Assembly (NCBI GenBank): GCA_016710595.1
Contig: JADJVM010000008.1
Span: 62,001 to 126,000, forward strand
Direction of reading: 5' to 3'
Source: Niastella sp.
GTDB lineage: Bacteria; Bacteroidota; Bacteroidia; Chitinophagales; Chitinophagaceae
DNA length: 64,000 bases
Part shown: positions 8,856 to 19,100 of the stretch, piece by piece
Position numbering within the stretch: position 1 is the first letter of the stretch
Layout of the letters: each line of letters starts with the position of its first letter
Notes under the pieces: model-generated
Database searches by the model: none
Seen by the model: only the letters and a program-made list of their open reading frames with translations
Told to the model about the DNA's origin: nothing
Made by a program: the position numbers and the translations under genes

Positions 8856-9758
8856 TCACATGCTTTTATGGGTTAGGTTCCACCAAACCGCTTTAAGATA
8901 AGCTTTTAATAAATCCGGCTTTCTATGTATTATAAATTGAATAACAATTTTTGGAAAACTGAATAAAGAATAAAACAAAGTAAAAATAAGTAACTGCATA
9001 AAACTGCAATTCCTCCGCATAAATAAAATCCTGTTACGGTTTATATAATAGGTTTTTAAGATGCTGTCTTTACCTACACTCATTGATTCTTTATGATAAA
9101 TTACGGCATGGGCCTGGTAATATATGTGGTACCCTGCTTTTAGGATCCGCATACTCCAGTCCCATTCTTCATAATATAAAAAAAAAGTACCCGGAAACAT
9201 GCCTGTTTTTTCAACAACTTCCTTTTTTACCATCATGGCACAGCCATGCGCACCGTAAGTATATCCGGGTGTATCGAATTGCCCCAAATCTTTTTGTTTA
9301 TCACCAATACTATGCGTTCTTCCGGTGTACATATTCATCTCTTCAAAACCTGCATATTGAATTGTATCCGTATGGCTGAAATATTTTATTTTAGGACAGG
9401 TAACAGCAATCGTTTTATCATTATAAAATGGTTCTAATAATTTGTCAAGGATGTCAGGAGTAAGTTCCGTATCGTTATTTACAATAAAAAAATAATCTCC
9501 CGTTGCCTGCTTTATTCCCCAGTTATTTCCTGCTGCAAAGCCCAGGTTTTCCGGGCTTACCAATACTCTTGTATTGGGATAATTGCCGGCATTAATTTGA
9601 GATGAAGGATTTATGTTTGAATTCATATCACAAACCAGTATCTCGTAATTTTGATATAATAATTTACGGGAACTTTCTAAAAAGCTACAGGTAACATCGG
9701 TTCCATTCCAGTTAAGTGTGATGATGGAAACTTTCGGCTTGTTGTGAACATTGCTCAT
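8856..9758 (-). CDS. Glycosyltransferase family 2, rhamnosyltransferase-like
   Basis: The start is set at the ATG at 9758 (MSNVHNKPKVSIITLNWNG); a TTG three codons earlier is less likely. The protein is 300 residues. The GT2 motifs are NWNG at the N-terminus, NLGFAAGNNWGI, and the metal-binding segment FIVNNDTELTP. The C-terminal part has GAHGCAMMVKKEV and LYYEEWDWSMRI, typical of WcaE/RfbF-like single-addition enzymes, plus a hydrophobic stretch (LLIFTLFYSLFSF) that may touch the membrane. It lies directly after the sugar transferase at 9770 (11 nt gap) in the minus-strand operon. Confidence 0.84.
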   Translation of the reverse strand: MSNVHNKPKVSIITLNWNGTDVTCSFLESSRKLLYQNYEILVCDMNSNINPSSQINAGNYPNTRVLVSPENLGFAAGNNWGIKQATGDYFFIVNNDTELTPDILDKLLEPFYNDKTIAVTCPKIKYFSHTDTIQYAGFEEMNMYTGRTHSIGDKQKDLGQFDTPGYTYGAHGCAMMVKKEVVEKTGMFPGTFFLYYEEWDWSMRILKAGYHIYYQAHAVIYHKESMSVGKDSILKTYYINRNRILFMRRNCSFMQLLIFTLFYSLFSFPKIVIQFIIHRKPDLLKAYLKAVWWNLTHKSM

Positions 9759-9769
9759 GAGCTGCAAAC

Positions 9770-10864
9770 TTACACATTCGTTTTTTGTAAGAGAGCAGAT
9801 GGCGTTTTCATAATGATTTTAAAATCGCCGGCGAGGCTCCGGGAACGTGCATAATCAATATCAAGAGAGATCCTTTCTTCTGTACTCATATCTTCTTTTC
9901 CACGTTTTGAAATTTGCCAAAGCCCGGTGATTCCCGCAGGTGCCATAAAGCGTTCTGCCCATTCATCGGTTGTTAAACTCACTGCTTCGTATAAGGGTAG
10001 GGGGCGGTTGCCCACAATACTCATATCGCCTTTAAGTACATTAAATAATTGGGGTAGTTCATCTAAACTGGTATTGCGTAATATTTTGCCAAAACGGGTA
10101 ATACGGGGGTCATCTTTTATTTTAAAGAACGATGGGTTTTTAGAGCCATCCTGTGCATAGAGATTCCGGTCTGCTAATTCTTTTACTTTTTTATCGGCAT
10201 CAGCTACCATGCTTCTAAACTTATAGAATTTAAATATTTTAAATCCCTTTCCAGCCCTGGGAGAACTATAAACAATGGGCCCTTTAGATTCAATTCTAAT
10301 TAGCAGCGCTATAATTAAAAACAACGGTAAGAGTAAGAGGATGGCCGTAAGGGAAACGAGAATATCAAAAAGTCGTAATAAGGTATTGCCAAAATTAAAT
10401 TTTTCAAAATCGGCCTTTTCATTATTACCTGCATTTTTCTGGAATTTTTTAATAAGTCTTGCTTTTTGAGGTAGCTTGTTATAATGGCGTTCCATGTTTA
10501 CAATATCATCTACTAATCTTTGTTGATAGAGTCGTTTTATTTCGCCGGGTACTACTGCTTTTTCACTATATATTATGGGCGTTTTTTCAAATTTGCTATT
10601 TGCTTTCCATATTTTAAATGAAATAAGATCTTTATAATTAAGCGGAATATCTATAATAATCAGGCCGGGTGTACTATTATTCTTATCTAATAATTCAATA
10701 GCCTCATCAAAATTGCGTACACAGGTACTTTTTGGAAAAAGAATCAACCATTTTTCATTACCGGGAGTACTGGTATTACCAATAAATAAGAATTCATCAT
10801 CGGACATACCATCACTTTCCATGGCATCCCCCCCTAAATTTTTTGATTTAGTTGTGGTTTGCAT
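9770..10864 (-). CDS. Polyprenyl-phosphate sugar-1-phosphate transferase with receiver-like N-terminus
   Basis: The ATG at 10864 is preferred over the TTG at 10873. The C-terminal 200 residues are a bacterial sugar transferase (WcaJ/ExoY family): one membrane helix (about 165-189), KFRSM, DELPQLFNVLKGDMSIVGNRP and GITGLWQISKRG. This enzyme starts repeat-unit synthesis by placing a sugar phosphate on undecaprenyl phosphate. The first 125 residues are unusual: they look like a response-regulator receiver fold (LIIIDIPL, with Asp72 at the phosphorylation site) but lack the acidic pair at the first strand. WcaJ-type relatives usually carry extra membrane helices there. The gene lies 72 nt downstream of a stand-alone receiver gene. 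Confidence 0.85.
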   Translation of the reverse strand: MQTTTKSKNLGGDAMESDGMSDDEFLFIGNTSTPGNEKWLILFPKSTCVRNFDEAIELLDKNNSTPGLIIIDIPLNYKDLISFKIWKANSKFEKTPIIYSEKAVVPGEIKRLYQQRLVDDIVNMERHYNKLPQKARLIKKFQKNAGNNEKADFEKFNFGNTLLRLFDILVSLTAILLLLPLFLIIALLIRIESKGPIVYSSPRAGKGFKIFKFYKFRSMVADADKKVKELADRNLYAQDGSKNPSFFKIKDDPRITRFGKILRNTSLDELPQLFNVLKGDMSIVGNRPLPLYEAVSLTTDEWAERFMAPAGITGLWQISKRGKEDMSTEERISLDIDYARSRSLAGDFKIIMKTPSALLQKTNV

Positions 10865-10936
10865 ATACAACAATTTAGTATTATTTCATCTAAAACGATG
10901 AGGTAAGCAGGTTTATTTGGTGTTGCCTACAAAATT

Positions 10937-11359
10937 TTAGAAAATATTCAGATTAAAGGAAATTTTCCTTTTCCTGGTCTTAGCACCGGATTTGCTTGTT
11001 ATATTGCCTATTTGATAAGATAAATATACGGGATCGAAGGGCTTGGATACAAACAAAGATGCGCCGAGTTTGGTAGTTTTACTTTTAAATTCTTCATCAG
11101 AAGAGTTTGAAAGTACAATGGTATTGATATTACTCAATACAGCACTACTGGCTATATGCTCTAAGAATTGATAATTATCACTGTTCTCATCTGGAATATC
11201 GAGGATGATTAAATCCTTTTCTGCAGAAGATTTCAGATAATTGATGGCATCGGCGCATGACGCTGCCCTGGTTACGGAGTAATCCTTTTTTAGTACAGTG
11301 GACAATAAGTACCCCATGGCACTATTATCTTCTACTGTTAAAATTTCTTTTTTTACCAC
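10937..11359 (-). CDS. Single-domain response regulator (receiver)
   Basis: The 140-residue protein starts at a GTG (11359); no in-frame ATG fits. It is a CheY-like receiver with all key residues: acidic pair Glu10/Asp11, phosphoacceptor Asp54 in LIILDIPD, Ser84 and Lys106 in FVSKPFDP. There is no DNA-binding output domain, only a short basic tail (KTRKRKISFNLNIF). It is the first gene of the minus-strand polysaccharide operon, just upstream of the sugar transferase with a receiver-like N-terminus. Phospho-dependent protein contact controlling polysaccharide start is an attractive inference. No histidine kinase gene is seen in the window. Confidence 0.86.
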   Translation of the reverse strand: MVKKEILTVEDNSAMGYLLSTVLKKDYSVTRAASCADAINYLKSSAEKDLIILDIPDENSDNYQFLEHIASSAVLSNINTIVLSNSSDEEFKSKTTKLGASLFVSKPFDPVYLSYQIGNITSKSGAKTRKRKISFNLNIF

Positions 11360-11452
11360 TTGTAAAATTTTTTGTTATTAAACATAATGTTCAAACAATA
11401 ATCTTTCAAGGGGATAACTTGGAGAGATGCGGCTATTCTAGTACTAACATAT

Positions 11453-11470
11453 TAATACACTAGTGTATTA
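11453..11470. promoter_or_regulatory. Perfect 18-bp palindrome upstream of the receiver gene
   Basis: TAATACACTAGTGTATTA is its own reverse complement. It lies 94-111 nt upstream of the GTG start at 11359, in the 294-nt gap before the glycosyltransferase at 11654. This is the form of a binding site for a dimeric regulator. No such regulator is encoded nearby, so the function is inferred. Confidence 0.45.
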
Positions 11471-11653
11471 TAGATAATACAATGGATATAAGAAATTCAA
11501 TCAGATGGCTTGCACGTAGATTTTTGCAGTGTTTCGGGATAGGTATTGGAGATTGTGAAAAGAATATGAAATTCTTTTGCAGGATGTAAAGCTATAATAA
11601 AATTTGGGTTTTCAAAACTTTTTTCAATTTTTTTATAAAATTGCTACAAAAAA

Positions 11654-12835
11654 TCAGGTTTTTCGTTTTGCTTTTTCCCAAAGCACAGATTGTCTTTTGC
11701 TGTAAAACCGCACCAAGCCTATATATAAGGCAAGGTTCATGAAAACAAAATAATAAGGGACATACAATACTTTTACTTTAATATTTTTTAATGAAAATAA
11801 CCAACCGGCAGTTGCAGCTCCATAAAATAAACATTGCGCCCATAAAATATAGCTATACAAGGCCGCGGCATTATTAGTATAAAGTAAAATATTACTAAAG
11901 AGTAGCAATGGAAGTAAAAATGGGCAGATGGCCCAACGCAACACACGGTGAGAAATATATTGAAAAGACAACTTCCCATATTTAAATATATTAAGCAGTT
12001 CTTTCAGTATAACCATAGATTGAAAACCGCCGGCACTAATCCTGACTTTTCGTTTTTGTTCTTCCTGCATAGAATGAGAAGGCGCTTCCGCCGCAAAGGC
12101 TAAAGGTTCGTAAACAACTCTGTATCCTTTTTTAGCAATTTTGAGAGAGATAATAAAATCATCCAGTAAAATATCATTACTTGTAGGTTCAAAAAGAGCA
12201 GTTCTTATAGAAAATAATTCACCGGCAGCGCCCACTACTGTATAAAAGGCAGAATCAAGCCGTTTTAAATAAGATTCATATTTCCAGTATAGGCCTTCAC
12301 CGGCACCGGCTGCATTTTCTTTACCTGAAATATCTATTACTTTTTTCTCACCGGCCACTGCACCCACCTTTTCATCGGCATAATGCTTTACAATCTCCTT
12401 GATACATGCAGAATTTAAAAAAGTATTGGCATCACTGTAAATAACAATCGGCGTAGTTACAAAAGGCATTACCCGGTTTATGGCAGCTACTTTTCCTGAA
12501 CGGCCTGGTTCATAATATAGCGTTATATCCGGGTGAGATTGAATGATGTTTACCGTATTATCGTTAGACCCATCTGCCACAAAAATTAGCTGTAACTTAT
12601 CTTTAGGATAGTCGAGTGCAAAACAATTTGTTATTTTTTCTTCAATAATATCCTGTTCATTATAAGTAGCAATGATTAAGGAAACAGGAGGCTCAAATTG
12701 CGGAATTGATGGTTTTTGTGTTTTAGAAACACCCATTTTTAATTTTAACAAAACCCATAGCAACATTCCATATCCTATATAACTGTAAAATAAAATAAAA
12801 AAAGAAACCCAGAAAAGGGTTTTAATTATGAGCAT
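11654..12835 (-). CDS. Membrane glycosyltransferase, GT2 family (processive type)
   Basis: The 393-residue protein has an N-terminal membrane helix (about 7-31), a GT-A domain (about 48-280) and three to four C-terminal helices (about 290-385). Motifs: VSLIIATYNEQDIIEEKI, VADGSNDNT, IVIYSDANTFL (DxD) and LLDDFIISLKI, the catalytic acidic motif. It resembles the cellulose/hyaluronan-synthase-like branch, but a canonical QxxRW is not obvious (a KRKVRISAGG stretch sits there). It is divergent from the giant esterase at 13141, with a 305-nt shared upstream region, and 294 nt from the receiver gene. The product may be polymer backbone or a single linkage. Confidence 0.8.
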   Translation of the reverse strand: MLIIKTLFWVSFFILFYSYIGYGMLLWVLLKLKMGVSKTQKPSIPQFEPPVSLIIATYNEQDIIEEKITNCFALDYPKDKLQLIFVADGSNDNTVNIIQSHPDITLYYEPGRSGKVAAINRVMPFVTTPIVIYSDANTFLNSACIKEIVKHYADEKVGAVAGEKKVIDISGKENAAGAGEGLYWKYESYLKRLDSAFYTVVGAAGELFSIRTALFEPTSNDILLDDFIISLKIAKKGYRVVYEPLAFAAEAPSHSMQEEQKRKVRISAGGFQSMVILKELLNIFKYGKLSFQYISHRVLRWAICPFLLPLLLFSNILLYTNNAAALYSYILWAQCLFYGAATAGWLFSLKNIKVKVLYVPYYFVFMNLALYIGLVRFYSKRQSVLWEKAKRKT

Positions 12836-13140
12836 ATTTCAAATTTAAGCGAAAATAGAATTGGTCACGGATTTTATTAAAAACGCAATTTTAAAAAAAA
12901 CATTACTTTTTTTGTCAAATTTATTTGTATAAATCAGAAAAATAAATACATTTGTTCCGAGTTTACTAATTACCTCTTATACTCCGTCCAAGTTTCTATT
13001 CAAAACTCCTTTTTTAAAATCCCCCGCATTTTACTCTATTACAAAGACAGTAATCAGTGTTTGCACTAATCCAGCCATTAAATTCATTTTAATATTCAAT
13101 TCCTGTAAGGCCACCCTGAAACAATAATATATATACAGGA
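12836..13140. other. Intergenic region between divergent polysaccharide genes
   Basis: This 305-nt gene-free stretch holds the promoter of the giant esterase (12924-12954) and a leader of about 180 nt before its ATG. Its length would allow RNA-level control, but I see no strong hairpin in the leader. The promoter of the minus-strand glycosyltransferase should also lie here; I could not place it. Confidence 0.45.
12924..12954 (+). promoter_or_regulatory. Bacteroidota-type promoter for the giant esterase
   Basis: TTTG at 12924-12927, exactly 19 nt spacing, then TACATTTG at 12947-12954. This is a full match to the -33/-7 consensus of the Bacteroidota primary sigma factor. Predicted transcription start near 12960. 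Confidence 0.75.
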
Positions 13141-16100
13141 ATGAAACATACATTTATACGCTTAGCTATCTTTGCAATTTTATTAGGTGCCATGCATTTT
13201 GCAAATGCCCAAACCATGAGCCCCTCCGATCCTAACTGGGTGTTTACCGGTAGCAATAATCCCGGTCAACCTGCCTGGAGTAATAATATTATAAAATGGG
13301 GACATACCAACCGGTTGGGCTGGAATCCTTATAGTGTAGGGTATAAATGCTATTATTATAAAGGGATGGTATTTCGGTTGAAATTCCCAAAAACCTATCA
13401 ACCGGGCGTAAATGATGGAAAAAAATACCCCATCTTTATATTTTTACATGGAATGGGCGAAAGGGGTACCATTTATGATAATGAATACCAATTACTGCAT
13501 GGTGGCCAAATACATCAGCAAAAGGTAGATGATGGAACATTTGACGGATTTTTATTTTATCCGCAAAGCCAGGATGGAACTTTTGCCGGAGGTTTCCCAT
13601 TATATAATGATATCATTGATTCATTAGTTCAATATAATAAAGGAGATGTTGACCGTGTATTGTTAAGCGGACTTTCCGGTGGTGGCCAGGCAGATTATGA
13701 ATATATGAATGCCTATTCTAAAATCTTTGCGAGTGTACTTCCTATCTCTGCTGCAAAAACAGATTATTTTCCCCAATTACATAATTATATTACAATACCT
13801 ATCTGGCTTACCAATGGTGGTCAGGATACCAACCCTGCACCGGGAGTTGTTACAGAACTTATAGATTCTTTCCGTGCACAGGGAGGCTTAATAAAACAAA
13901 CTTTTTATCCTCCACAGGGCCATGGTGTGTGGAATAGTTTTTGGGCAGAGCCCGATTATTTCCCTTATTTGTCTTTACAACATAAAGCAAATCCATTAAT
14001 TTATTTTCAGCGAAATGAATTTTGTTCCAATGACCCGGTAGGAGCCAGGTTAGGTTTACAGCCCGGTTTTTATGCTTATGAATGGCAAAAAGATGGGGTA
14101 ACTATAATTGGCGCTACTGCAAGTGAATATATTGCTCATGATTATGGTACTTATCGTTGCCGGTTTAAAAGAACTTCTACTTCTAACTGGTCCGATTGGT
14201 CACCCAACCCGGTAGTGGTTTCTGTAAAACAAGCTACAGTAACGCCACCCATTACTATTAATGGAATGTACAGTAATGTACTTCCTTCGCCGGATGGTAG
14301 TAATACTGTTCCGCTAATGGTACCCAATACATATGCATCTTATGAATGGAGACGTGTGAGCGATAATAACCTGGTGAGTACAGCCTATACCTATAATGCT
14401 CCTGTAGGCCAGTACAAAGTAAAAGTGAATGAATTATATGGTTGCAGCAGTGATTTTTCTCCAATCTATGATGTAATCTCTGCAAATGGGATTAATAAAC
14501 CTGATGGAGTTACCAATGTAACAGCAACTACGGTTTCGAGCAGTACTATAAGAATTGACTGGAACGATAACCCAAACCCAGCCTATAATGAAACTGCATT
14601 TGAAATTTATCATAGTAAATCAAGTGGTTCTGGTTATTCCTTAGCAGGAACCGTTGCTGCAGATGTTTTAACTTTTAATGATCAAAATTTAGACCCAAAC
14701 ACTACTTATTATTATATCATCAGGGCTGTTAACTTAAATGGGGCATCAGCAATTAGCGACGAAGTGGATGCTAAAACATTGGGAGATATACAGCCTCCTA
14801 CAATACCACAAAATTTACGGCGGGTTTCCAGTAGCACTACTTCAATTAGCCTGGCCTGGGATCCCTCTACGGATGATTATGGAGTGTATAAATATGACCT
14901 GTATATAAATGGCGTAAAAAAGTACATTACAGAAAATAATTACTTTACCATAAATGGATTAACGACCGGCCAATCGTATGCATTTTATGTGCGTGCAAGA
15001 GATATTAGTGGTAATACTTCAGGAGCCAGTAATCAGGTAAATGCCTACGCATTATTATCTGGTTTAAGTTATAAATATTATGAAGGTACCTGGAGTGTAT
15101 TACCGGATTTTAATGCGCTTACACCTGTTAAAACGGGAGTTACACCCAATGTATCATTGGACCAAAGAAATGTAGATGACTTTTTCGGATTTCTATGGCA
15201 AGGATATATTAATATTCCTGTAAGTGCAACATATCAATTCGGTATTCAATCTGATGATGGTAGTAAACTATATATTAATACAGCTTATACTGCAGGTGCT
15301 ACACCATTAATTAATAACGATGGTTTACATGCTGATCAATTGGCAACAGGAACTATTAATTTAACAGCTGGCGTATATCCTATTGCCATTACTTTCTTTG
15401 AAAGAGACGGTGGAGAATCCATGAAATTAATGTGGAAATCAGTTACAGCAGGAATTCCTAACCTTATATCCATTCCTGATAGTGCATTTTGGAATAAATC
15501 TGTGCCCAATGTAAATTTATTGCCAGCTACGCCTTTAAACTTAACAGCTACTGCAATTTCTACTTCCAAAATAAATTTAAACTGGGTTGATAATTCTAAT
15601 AATGAAACCGGGTTCCAATTGTTCCGCTCTGCTACTGAGGCTGGCCCTTTCCAAAGTATCAACATTAGTCCCGCTGGTACTACTTCTTATACAGATTCGG
15701 TAAATTTATTGCCGAATGTAAAATATTGGTATAAGATCAGGTCAGTAAATGACTATGGGGTTTCTCCAACCATTTATAATTTTGAAGCCATTTGGAACCT
15801 CAATAACAATTATCTGGATGCGAGTGGCAATAACCGGAACCTTAGCCCGGTGAATAACCCAATTTTTTCAACAGATAAAAAAGAAGGCTCGCACTCAACT
15901 ACGCTCAATGGATCAAACCAGGCCTTAAAAGTTTCAATGCCTGCTAATAATTTTCCTGGCGATGCGTACAATACACGTACCGTTGGAGTTTGGGTGAAAG
16001 CTAAAAGCAGTACCGTAAACAAACTAAACAGGATCATATTTGATTTTGGAGGAAATGATAATGGTTTGAGCTTGCGTTTTAATTCTGGTGCTTTAGAAGC

Positions 16101-19100
16101 AGGTATCGCTTCAAACAATGTAAGGAAGAAATTAACGATTAGTAATTTATTGAGTTTGCCCGGTTGGAATAATGGGGGTTGGAACCATATTACATTAGTA
16201 TATAACGTAAATAGCCTAACCATTTTTATTAATGGAACACAGGCAGGAACTACCTCTTTAACTTTCTCATCGGTAGGTATTACAAATGATTTATCAAGCC
16301 TTGGAGCAAGTACCGGAAGCAACGCTTTTAATAGTTCAGCAAATGTTTCTTATTTGCCTGCCGGTATTGATAATGTTGTAATTTTAAAAGAAGCCATTAA
16401 TACGGCAGATATTGCTTCTTTAATGACTTATACTTTGCAAAGTGATACCAGCTTTGCATTGCCACCGGTTCCTGCTGTACCTTCCGGATTATATGCAACT
16501 GATAGTTCTACCAAAAGTGTATCACTTGAATTCTATGATAATTCTATAAATGAAAATGGAATTGAAATTTTCCGTTCTGTAAATAATAATACAACCTATA
16601 AATTACTTACCACATTGCCGGCCCATGCAGGGTACCAGGTGAATTATATAGATAGTAATTTGTTTGCTAATACTGTTTATTATTATAAGGTACGTGCCGT
16701 AAACGATGGTGGTGCATCATCATTTTCAAATGAAATTTTGGTAAATACTAAAAATAATTTACCCGTAATTGTTTCTCCTGATCATTACAGCATGAAGTAT
16801 GGCACTACTGAAACTTTAGCCATTAATGCCACGGATCCGGATGAAGAAAATTTAACTTTCAGCTTTACTGATATACTGCCGGGTTTTGTAAGTTTTGTAA
16901 CTACCGGAAACGGAAAAGGTACATTTACTTTTACAAATCCTTTAGAAGCCCAACAAGGCAATTATACTATTGGCGTAATCATTACAGATGCCCATGCAGG
17001 AGCTGATACAATGCAATTTGTACTTACGGTAAATGACAATAATATACCCGTTGCTACAGTAGTAAGTGATAAAAACGTAGATGAAGGGTCCGTTTTACTG
17101 GTACCGTTAACTGCAACTGATGTAGAAGGAAACACAGGATTGGTTTGGACTTTAGATGAAGCGCCTGCCTTTGCAAGTATTACCGATACTGGTAATGGAA
17201 CCGCTACAATCAAATTGGCTCCCGGTTTTTCAAATGCTGGTGTATATCACATTACGGCACGCATCACCGATTCGCAAGCTGCCTATAGCACTATATCATT
17301 TGTATTAACAGTAAATGATCATGATCCTGTATTGGAAACAATCTATACTAATATGGAATATACAGCGCCTGCAGCAGCCACTCCATGGAATAATATATAT
17401 GGTGCAGTAAATAATAACCTTTTAAATGCTGATGGAGTAGCTACAAGTGTAGGGCTTGATTTTGTTGGAGCAAGCTGGTGGAGTAGTGTAGGAGCAGGGG
17501 CCGTAACAGGGAATAATTCAGGTGTATATCCCGATGCGGTGATACAGGATTATTTATTCTGTGGAGGCTATGGCGGTTCTGTGGATACCATTGCAATCAC
17601 TTTCCGGGGTCTTACTACCGGAGCTACTTACAATGTAACATTATTTGGTAGCAGCAATTGGGCAACTTTTGCCGACAATGGCACTACTATCTATGATTAC
17701 AAAGGCACACTTAAACCTCTTTATATTCAAAATAACAATAGTAAAACTGTTACATTTAGTAGCTTATCTCCCGATGTAAATGGAAAAATAGCAATCCGGA
17801 TGTACAAAGCGGCAGGTTCACCTTATGCAGTAATTAATTCTGTGGTACTGCAAAAATCATTAGATGATGGTACTGCTCCTGCCATGCCTGTTAATTTTAA
17901 AGCCATGGCCTTAGATAATGCAGGGGTAAAATTAAACTGGAAAGATGTGGCATATAATGAAAGTAGTTATATTATTTACAGGGCATTAAATGAGGCTGGT
18001 CCTTACACTACATTAAACTCCGGCGCATATAATGCAAATGATACTACTTATACTGATACCCAAACAGAAAGCGGGCTGCAATATTTCTATAAATTAGAAG
18101 CAATAAACGGAAATGGTACTTCTGGAAAAACGGCGGCCGTATCTGTAGTAACAACAAACCGGTTACCGGTAATTACAAACTTCAATGACATTTTCGTAAA
18201 TGCAGGACAGGTTGTTAATACAAATGTTTCAGCAACAGATCCGGGTGATGTAGTAATATTAACAGTAGATGGATTGCCTGTTTTTGGATCATTTACTCCG
18301 GGTGCAGGAGGTACAGGTGTTATTAATATTTCACCAAGTATAAATGACATGGGTACATACCATGCAACATTAATTGCTACTGATAACCGTGGAGGTGAAA
18401 CTCGTAAAGACTTTAATATTTATGTTACAGATCCGGTAATGCGAAATGTTTACCTGAATTTCGGGCCTGCGAATGCTACACCAGAACCGGCTCCATGGAA
18501 TAATTTGTTAAGCTATCCTTTCAATAACACCATCATCAGTAACCTGGTAGATGATGCTGGCAACAATACCGGCTTTAGTGTAAAACTTTTAAGCGCATGG
18601 CAGGATAACTTTAACTATGGTATGTTTACCGGTTATAACAATGGAATATATCCAGATAATGTAATGAAGACAAGTATTTATACACAGGAAAATACAGCAA
18701 AATCAATACAAATCGCAGGATTAAACCCTTCTAAAAGTTATAACATCGTTGTATTTAGCAGCCATGATGCTGGTATCAGTTCATTGCTAACAATCAGCAG
18801 TGGGTCAAGTACAACATTAGATGGGATGTATAATAATAATAAATCGGCACAGTTAAATAATTTAACGCCAAATGGATCTGGCATCATAACAGTTTCATTA
18901 TCTAAAACCAGTTCAATAAAATATTTAAACTTAAATGCACTCATAATACAAGAGTATGCATCTAATGTACCTACCAGTTCTATCATTCGTCCGTATAATT
19001 TATTTGCAGAAACAATTTTAGATAGCAGTAAGATAAAACTTACCTGGAGTGATCAAAGTAGCAATGAACTAGGTTTTGAAATTTGGAGATCTACTTCACA

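Noticed and set aside
11482..11589. 35-codon frame beside the palindrome
   Set aside because: Too short and without family resemblance; kept only as a remark in the findings.
15810..16322. 170-codon minus-strand frame within the giant esterase gene
   Set aside because: It lies wholly opposite a convincing LamG-like coding region and has no recognisable motifs.
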